Source of the DNA: Promicromonospora sp. AC04
GTDB lineage: Bacteria > Actinomycetota > Actinomycetes > Actinomycetales > Cellulomonadaceae
NCBI RefSeq assembly: GCF_003058225.1
Contig: NZ_QBUG01000013.1
Location: 62,001-126,000 of the forward strand
DNA: 64,000 nucleotides
Direction of reading: 5' to 3'
The notes beneath the pieces are model-generated. The model made no database searches and was not told where the DNA came from. It saw only the letters and a program-made list of their open reading frames with translations. Positions 59,191 through 64,000 of this stretch are shown one piece after another. A program made the position numbers and the translations under genes. Positions within the stretch are counted from its first letter, which is position 1. Each line of letters starts with the position of its first letter.

Positions 59191-62100
59191 TCATCGCTCC
59201 CCGACGCTGACCTTCGCCGCAGCCCCCACATCGGCCAGAATCACCGCATCGATGAGGCCCCGGGCCCACTCCAGCACCTCGGCCCCACGCAGCGGCCGGC
59301 CGCCGATCCGGGCGGTGGTCGGGAACGGCACGAGGACCGCCCGGATGGCGGGCTTGAGGATGGTCCCCGGGTAGAGCCGCTTGAGCCGCAGCTGCGCCGA
59401 CTCGGGCAGGTTCACCGGCGCGAACCGGATGTACTTGCCCTGGGCGGTGATGTCCGTGAGCTCGGCGTGGCGGGCGTGGTTGCGGAAGTCGGCGACGTCG
59501 AACAGGGCGCCCGCGACCTCGGGCAGCGCGCCGTAGCGGTCGGTGAGCTCGGCGCGCACCTCCGCGAGCGCCGCGGCGTCGTGCGCGGCGGCGATCTTCT
59601 TGTACGCCTCCAGCCGCAGCCGCTCGGTGGCGATGTAGGACTCTGGCAGGTGGGCGTCGACGGGCAGCTCGATGGTGACCTCGGGGGCCTCCTCCTCACG
59701 GTCGCCGCGGAACGCGGAGACCGCCTCGCCCACCATGCGCACGTAGAGGTCGAACCCGACGCCGGCGATGTGGCCGGACTGCTCGCCGCCGAGCAGGTTG
59801 CCCGCGCCGCGGATCTCGAGGTCCTTCATGGCGATCTGCATGCCCGCGCCGAGGTCGGTGTGGGCGGCCATGGTGGCGAGCCGGTCGTGCGCCGTCTCGG
59901 TGAGGGGGCGCTCCGGCGGGTAGAGGAAGTACGCGTACGCGCGCTCGCGCCCGCGGCCTACGCGCCCGCGGAGCTGGTGCAGCTGGGACAGGCCCAGCAT
60001 GTCGGAGCGCTCCAGGATCAGGGTGTTGGCGTTGGAGATGTCCAGGCCGGTCTCGATGATCGTGGTGCACACCAGGACGTCGAGCTCCTTCTCCCAGAAG
60101 GCGCGGATGACCTGGTCGAGCTGGTGCTCGCTCATCTTGCCGTGGGCCACGCCGATGCGGGCCTCGGGCACGAGCTCGTTCAGCCGGGAGGCGGTGCGCT
60201 GGATGGTCTCCACCTTGTTGTGCACGTAGAAGACCTGGCCCTCGCGCAGCAGCTCGCGCCGCAGGGCGGCGGCGATCTGCTTCTCCTCGAACGCGCCCAC
60301 ATAGGTGAGCACGGGGTGCCGCTCCTCGGGGGGCGTGGCCAGCGTGGACATCTCCCGGATGCCGGTCACGGCCATCTCGAGCGTGCGCGGGATGGGGGTG
60401 GCGGACATCGCCAGGACGTCCACGTTGGTGCGGAGCTGCTTGAGCGTCTCCTTGTGCTCGACGCCGAAGCGCTGTTCCTCGTCGATGACCACCAGGCCCA
60501 GGTCCTTGAACCCGACGGAGCCGGTGATGAGGCGGTGGGTGCCGATGACGATGTCGACGCTGCCGTCCTTGAGGCCGGCCAGCGTCTCCTCGGACTCCTT
60601 GGCCGACTGGAAGCGGCTCAGCGCCCGCACGCTGACGGGGAATCCGGTGTACCGCTCGGAGAAGGTCTCGAAGTGCTGCTGCACCAGCAGCGTGGTGGGG
60701 ACCAGGATGGCCACCTGCTTGCCGTCCTGCACCGCCTTGAACGCGGCACGGATGGCGATCTCCGTCTTGCCGTACCCGACGTCGCCGCACACCAGGCGGT
60801 CCATCGGCACGGACTTCTCCATGTCGGCCTTGACCTCGTCGATCGTCGCGAGCTGGTCCGGCGTCTCGACGTAGGCGAAGGCGTCCTCGAGCTCGCGCTG
60901 CCACGGGGTGTCCGGGCCGTAGGCGTGGCCCTGCGTCGCCATGCGCGCGCTGTAGAGCCGGATCAGCTCGCTCGCGATCTCTCGCACGTGCTTGCGGGCC
61001 TTGGCCTTGGTGTTCTTCCAGTCGGCGCCGCCCATCTTGGACAGCGACGGCGACTCCCCGCCGGTGTACTTGGTGACCTGGTCGAGCTGGTCGGTGGGCA
61101 CGAACAGCCGGTCGCCCGGCTGGCCGCGCTTGCTGCTCGCGTACTCGATCACGAGGTACTCGCGCGTGGCCCGGTTGCCGCCGGTGCCCATGGTGCGCTG
61201 CGCCATCTCGACGAACCGGCCGACGCCGTGCTGCTCGTGCACCACGAAGTCGCCCGCCTTGAGCTGGAGCGGGTCCACGACGTTCCGGCGGCGGCTGGGC
61301 ATCTTGCGCATATCGCGCGTGCCCGAGCCGGCCCGTCCGGTCAGGTCCTGCTCGGAGAAGACGGCGAGCTGCAGCTCGGGGGCCACGAAGCCCTTGCCGA
61401 CACCGCCCGCGACGACGTGCACGACGCCGGGCTCCGGCTCCTCCTCGAGCGAGATCGCCAGCCGGGCCGCGGTACCCGCCGCCGACAGCTGCTCCGTCAT
61501 CCGCTTGGCCGGCCCGTGGCCCTCGGTGGTCAGCACGAGCCGCCAGCTCGCGACCTGCAGCCCGTGCACGTCGTCCAGCGCCCGCGCAAGGTCGCCGCGA
61601 TAGGACTCGACGTCCCGGGCGCTGATCGTGAACACCGCCTCGGCGCCGTCGCCGGCCGGGCCGTCGTCCGACGAGGTGAGCTCCGTGTCCTGCGTGAACG
61701 CCGACAGGGTCCACCAGCCGAGGCCGCGCCGCGCCGCGACCTCGCGCACCTCGGCGAACGTCGCGAAGGACGCCGCGGACAGGTCGATCGGCGTCGCACC
61801 ACCGGCGACCGCGCCCGTCCAGGCGGCGGCAAGGAACTCCTCGGTGGTCGCCACGAGGTCGTGCGCACGACGGCGCACGCGCTCGGGCTCGTTGACCACG
61901 AGCAGCGCGTCGTCGGGCACCAGCTCCAGGACGGGGACCATCCGGTCCACCAGGACCGGGGCCAGCGACTCCATGCCCTCGACGGCAACGCCCGCGGCGA
62001 GCTTGTCGAGCATCTCGACCGCACCCGGCAGGGTCTCCACAAGGTCTGCCGCGCGCTGCCGGACGGCGTCGTCCAGCAGGATCTCGCGGCACGGCGGCGC

Positions 62101-62793
62101 CCAGAGGCCCCGCTCCGCGATCTCGAGGCTGCGCTGGTCGGCCACGGCGAACCAGCGGATCTCGGTGATCTCGTCGCCCCAGAACTCGCACCGCAGCGGG
62201 TGGTCCTCCGTGGGCGGGAAGATGTCGAGGATGCCACCGCGCACCGCGTACTCGCCGCGCCGCTCCACCATGTCGACGCGCGTGTACGCGGCGGCCGTGA
62301 GCCGTTCGGCGACGTCGGTCAGGTCTGCCGTGGCGCCGATCTCGAGCTGGACCGGCTCCAGCTCCCCCAGGCCCTCGACGACGGGCTGCAACAGGGCGCG
62401 GACCGGCATCACGAGGAGCCGGATCGAGCTTGCCTGCCCGTGCCCCTCGGCCGGGTGGGCCAGCCGGCGGAACACCGCCAGCCGCTTGGCCACGGTGTCC
62501 GCGCGCGGGCTGAGCCGCTCGTGCGGCAAGGTCTCCCAGGCCGGGAGCACCGCCACCTCGTCGGCACGGTCCTCCGGGAGGTAGCCGCGCAGGCTCTCGG
62601 CCAGGTCGTCAGCCTCCCGGCCCGTCGCGGTGACCACCACGAGCGGGCGCTGTTCGGACGCGGCCACCAGCAGGGGCGGGCGCACGCCAACCGGTCCCAC
62701 CACGTCCGCGAAGCCGCGGGCGCGCACGTGCTCCACGGCGGCGGACGCGCCGGGATCACGCAGGAGAGTGGGGAGCAGGCCGGTGAGGTTCAT
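59191..62793 (-). CDS. mfd: Transcription-repair coupling factor
   Basis: 1200 residues, full length. Order: UvrB-like N-terminal domains (1-340; VERRGEYAVRGGILDIFP), RNA polymerase interaction domain (about 490-560; DFVVHEQHGVGRFVEM), the RecG-like helicase (about 610-960) and the C-terminal TRCF domain (1010-1150). Helicase motifs include Walker A GDVGYGKTEIA, the DEEQ box VIDEEQRFGVEH, MSATPIPRTLEMA and QLRGRVGRG. It removes RNA polymerase stalled at DNA damage and recruits UvrA. ATG 62,793 has AAGGA nine bases before. The last 40 codons are those duplicated at 57.94 kb. Confidence 0.97.
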   Translation of the reverse strand: MNLTGLLPTLLRDPGASAAVEHVRARGFADVVGPVGVRPPLLVAASEQRPLVVVTATGREADDLAESLRGYLPEDRADEVAVLPAWETLPHERLSPRADTVAKRLAVFRRLAHPAEGHGQASSIRLLVMPVRALLQPVVEGLGELEPVQLEIGATADLTDVAERLTAAAYTRVDMVERRGEYAVRGGILDIFPPTEDHPLRCEFWGDEITEIRWFAVADQRSLEIAERGLWAPPCREILLDDAVRQRAADLVETLPGAVEMLDKLAAGVAVEGMESLAPVLVDRMVPVLELVPDDALLVVNEPERVRRRAHDLVATTEEFLAAAWTGAVAGGATPIDLSAASFATFAEVREVAARRGLGWWTLSAFTQDTELTSSDDGPAGDGAEAVFTISARDVESYRGDLARALDDVHGLQVASWRLVLTTEGHGPAKRMTEQLSAAGTAARLAISLEEEPEPGVVHVVAGGVGKGFVAPELQLAVFSEQDLTGRAGSGTRDMRKMPSRRRNVVDPLQLKAGDFVVHEQHGVGRFVEMAQRTMGTGGNRATREYLVIEYASSKRGQPGDRLFVPTDQLDQVTKYTGGESPSLSKMGGADWKNTKAKARKHVREIASELIRLYSARMATQGHAYGPDTPWQRELEDAFAYVETPDQLATIDEVKADMEKSVPMDRLVCGDVGYGKTEIAIRAAFKAVQDGKQVAILVPTTLLVQQHFETFSERYTGFPVSVRALSRFQSAKESEETLAGLKDGSVDIVIGTHRLITGSVGFKDLGLVVIDEEQRFGVEHKETLKQLRTNVDVLAMSATPIPRTLEMAVTGIREMSTLATPPEERHPVLTYVGAFEEKQIAAALRRELLREGQVFYVHNKVETIQRTASRLNELVPEARIGVAHGKMSEHQLDQVIRAFWEKELDVLVCTTIIETGLDISNANTLILERSDMLGLSQLHQLRGRVGRGRERAYAYFLYPPERPLTETAHDRLATMAAHTDLGAGMQIAMKDLEIRGAGNLLGGEQSGHIAGVGFDLYVRMVGEAVSAFRGDREEEAPEVTIELPVDAHLPESYIATERLRLEAYKKIAAAHDAAALAEVRAELTDRYGALPEVAGALFDVADFRNHARHAELTDITAQGKYIRFAPVNLPESAQLRLKRLYPGTILKPAIRAVLVPFPTTARIGGRPLRGAEVLEWARGLIDAVILADVGAAAKVSVGER

Positions 62794-62974
62794 GAGAACA
62801 GTCCTTCGAGGGCGCACGACGACGGGCCCATCACGGGCACGACCCGGGGTAGGGGTCACTGGGTGAGGGGCTGGTCCCAGGCTACTCCGGGCCACCGACA
62901 GTGCCCTCTGCCGGCCCCGCTGCCGGCCCTCCTGTCGTTCCCGATGTCGGCCACTGCACGTACGATGACCTGCG

Positions 62975-64000
62975 ATGTTCACCCCCTCCGGATCCCCGCG
63001 GCACGCCGGCGCGACGGTACCGGGGCGCGACGCCGCCGTCGGGCAGCGCCGCCCCGCCCGCCTCGCCTGGCCCGACGCCGCCCGCGGCCTCGCCATCGGA
63101 CTGGTGGTCCTGTACCACGCGACCAACTGGACGTGGTCGACCGGGTACGAGGTGAGCGTCCTGCGCGACGCCAACGAGACGCTGCGCAGCCTGCGGATGC
63201 CGCTGTTCTTCGCGGTCGCCGGCATGTTCGCCGCGAAGTGGATGACCGTGCCGTGGTCCCGCCTGGCCCGCGGCAAGCTGCTCTACTTCGCCTGGGTGTT
63301 CGTCCTGTGGGAGCCGATCTCCCTGGTGGTCCGCCTGGTCACGGGCTACTACCAGGTGGCGGACGCCGACTGGGGCACCCTGCTGCACGACCTCGCCTGG
63401 TCGCCGCTGGTCCCCCGCTCCGAGCTGTGGTTCATCTGGACGCTGGCCGCGTTCTTCGTCATCGCGCGGGCGCTGCACCGGGTCCCGGTGCCCGTGCAGC
63501 TGGTGGCTGCGGCCGGCGTGAGCGGGTGGGCGCTGGCCGGCTGGGAGCCAGAGAGCATCGCGTGGCGGGGCACCGCCCAGTTCGTGCTGTTCTTCCTGGT
63601 CGGGCTGCACCTGCGGCCGCTGCTCGAAGGGTTCGCCGAGCGGATCACCGGGCGGGTCGGCTGGGCCTGGGCGGTGGGCGCCGTCGCCGTCTGGCTGGGC
63701 ATCCAGTGGTCGGTCGCGACGCTCGGCCTCGCCGACGTCCCGGGGCTCTACCTCCTGGCCAATATCGCCGGTGTGCCGGCCGGGGTCGCGGTGAGCGTCC
63801 TGGCCTCCCGGGTCCCCGGCGCCCGGTATCTGCCCAGGTCACTCGGGTTGCAGTGGCTCGGCGCGCGAACGCTCCCCGTGTTCGTCACGCACACCTCGGT
63901 GGTGCTCGGCCTGCTGTTCCTGCTGTACAGCAACGGGGTGTGGATCCCGGCGCCGCAGTCGCAGTGGCTGCCCGTGGCGCTCTGGGCGGCGGCGATCGCC
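62975..64000 (+). CDS. Acyltransferase 3 family membrane protein (partial, runs off window)
   Basis: 342 codons are present with no stop before the end. After an Arg-rich N-terminus (1-30) come about nine hydrophobic spans with the acyltransferase 3 pattern: RLAWPDAARGLAIGLVVLYHATNW (catalytic-type His near 49 at the end of the first span), LRSLRMPLFFAVAGMFAAKW near 70-90 and WFIWTLAAFFVIARAL. Such proteins O-acylate extracellular polysaccharides, peptidoglycan or small molecules. It is divergent from mfd with a 181-bp gap. The frame is open to position 64,000. Confidence 0.88.
   Translation, partial: MFTPSGSPRHAGATVPGRDAAVGQRRPARLAWPDAARGLAIGLVVLYHATNWTWSTGYEVSVLRDANETLRSLRMPLFFAVAGMFAAKWMTVPWSRLARGKLLYFAWVFVLWEPISLVVRLVTGYYQVADADWGTLLHDLAWSPLVPRSELWFIWTLAAFFVIARALHRVPVPVQLVAAAGVSGWALAGWEPESIAWRGTAQFVLFFLVGLHLRPLLEGFAERITGRVGWAWAVGAVAVWLGIQWSVATLGLADVPGLYLLANIAGVPAGVAVSVLASRVPGARYLPRSLGLQWLGARTLPVFVTHTSVVLGLLFLLYSNGVWIPAPQSQWLPVALWAAAIA

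Overview
The window is GC-rich throughout (roughly 70% by eye), with dense short-overlap operons, GTG starts and many ATGA stop/start overlaps. The gene set (DUF501, DivIC/FtsB-like initiator, ECF42 sigma factor, PopR/ClgR-like regulator, secreted GH10 and GH87 polysaccharidases) points to a saprophytic actinobacterium. The xylanase and alpha-1,3-glucanase content fits Promicromonosporaceae or Cellulomonadaceae (Micrococcales), but genus cannot be fixed from the sequence alone. 53 protein genes plus one gene remnant, one tRNA gene and many long hairpins are described. No rRNA, CRISPR array, transposase or integrase was seen.

Layout. 0.5-14.3 kb: DUF5997, a two-domain rRNA-type methyltransferase, a secreted beta-helix protein, an FKBP isomerase, a divergent LysR/EamA pair, an ECF42 sigma factor with its DGPF partner and a matching promoter, a GH15 trehalase-type enzyme, a hydrolase-TetR-membrane protein operon, and a Bax-inhibitor-1 protein. 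14.5-22.6 kb: an ABC-2 exporter, a very large RND pump with a Pro/Gln tail, and a divergent MFS/MarR pair. 22.6-27.9 kb: a small protein, an HTH_20 regulator, a solo clpP preceded by three tandem PopR-type boxes, a GNAT enzyme, a PopR/ClgR-like regulator ending in LLAA, and a short UvrA paralogue. 28-34.2 kb: tRNA-Leu(UAA), NDH-2, then the conserved actinobacterial block ppx-DUF501-divIC-eno, all on the minus strand.

34.2-59.2 kb is an accessory block lying between eno and mfd, two genes that are usually close neighbours in actinobacteria. It holds a MacB-type ABC exporter, a modular GH10 xylanase, a five-gene oligopeptide importer joined to a glutamine amidotransferase and a cytosolic serine hydrolase, kynureninase, a GH87 alpha-1,3-glucanase, a cupin, a broken DUF4242 gene running tail-to-tail into an amidohydrolase, tryptophan 2,3-dioxygenase, a HipBA pair, an amino-acid binding lipoprotein and a lower-GC peptidoglycan-binding protein. 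The last of these is flanked by mfd and a ~70-bp second copy of the mfd 3' end. 59.2-64 kb: mfd, and a divergent acyltransferase cut off by the window end.

Functional themes are secreted polysaccharide attack, peptide scavenging, tryptophan-to-anthranilate catabolism, drug/lipid export, and Clp-linked proteolysis control. Most gene ends carry unusually long, often perfect hairpins. Several share one stem sequence, so they look like a dispersed repeat family reused as terminators.
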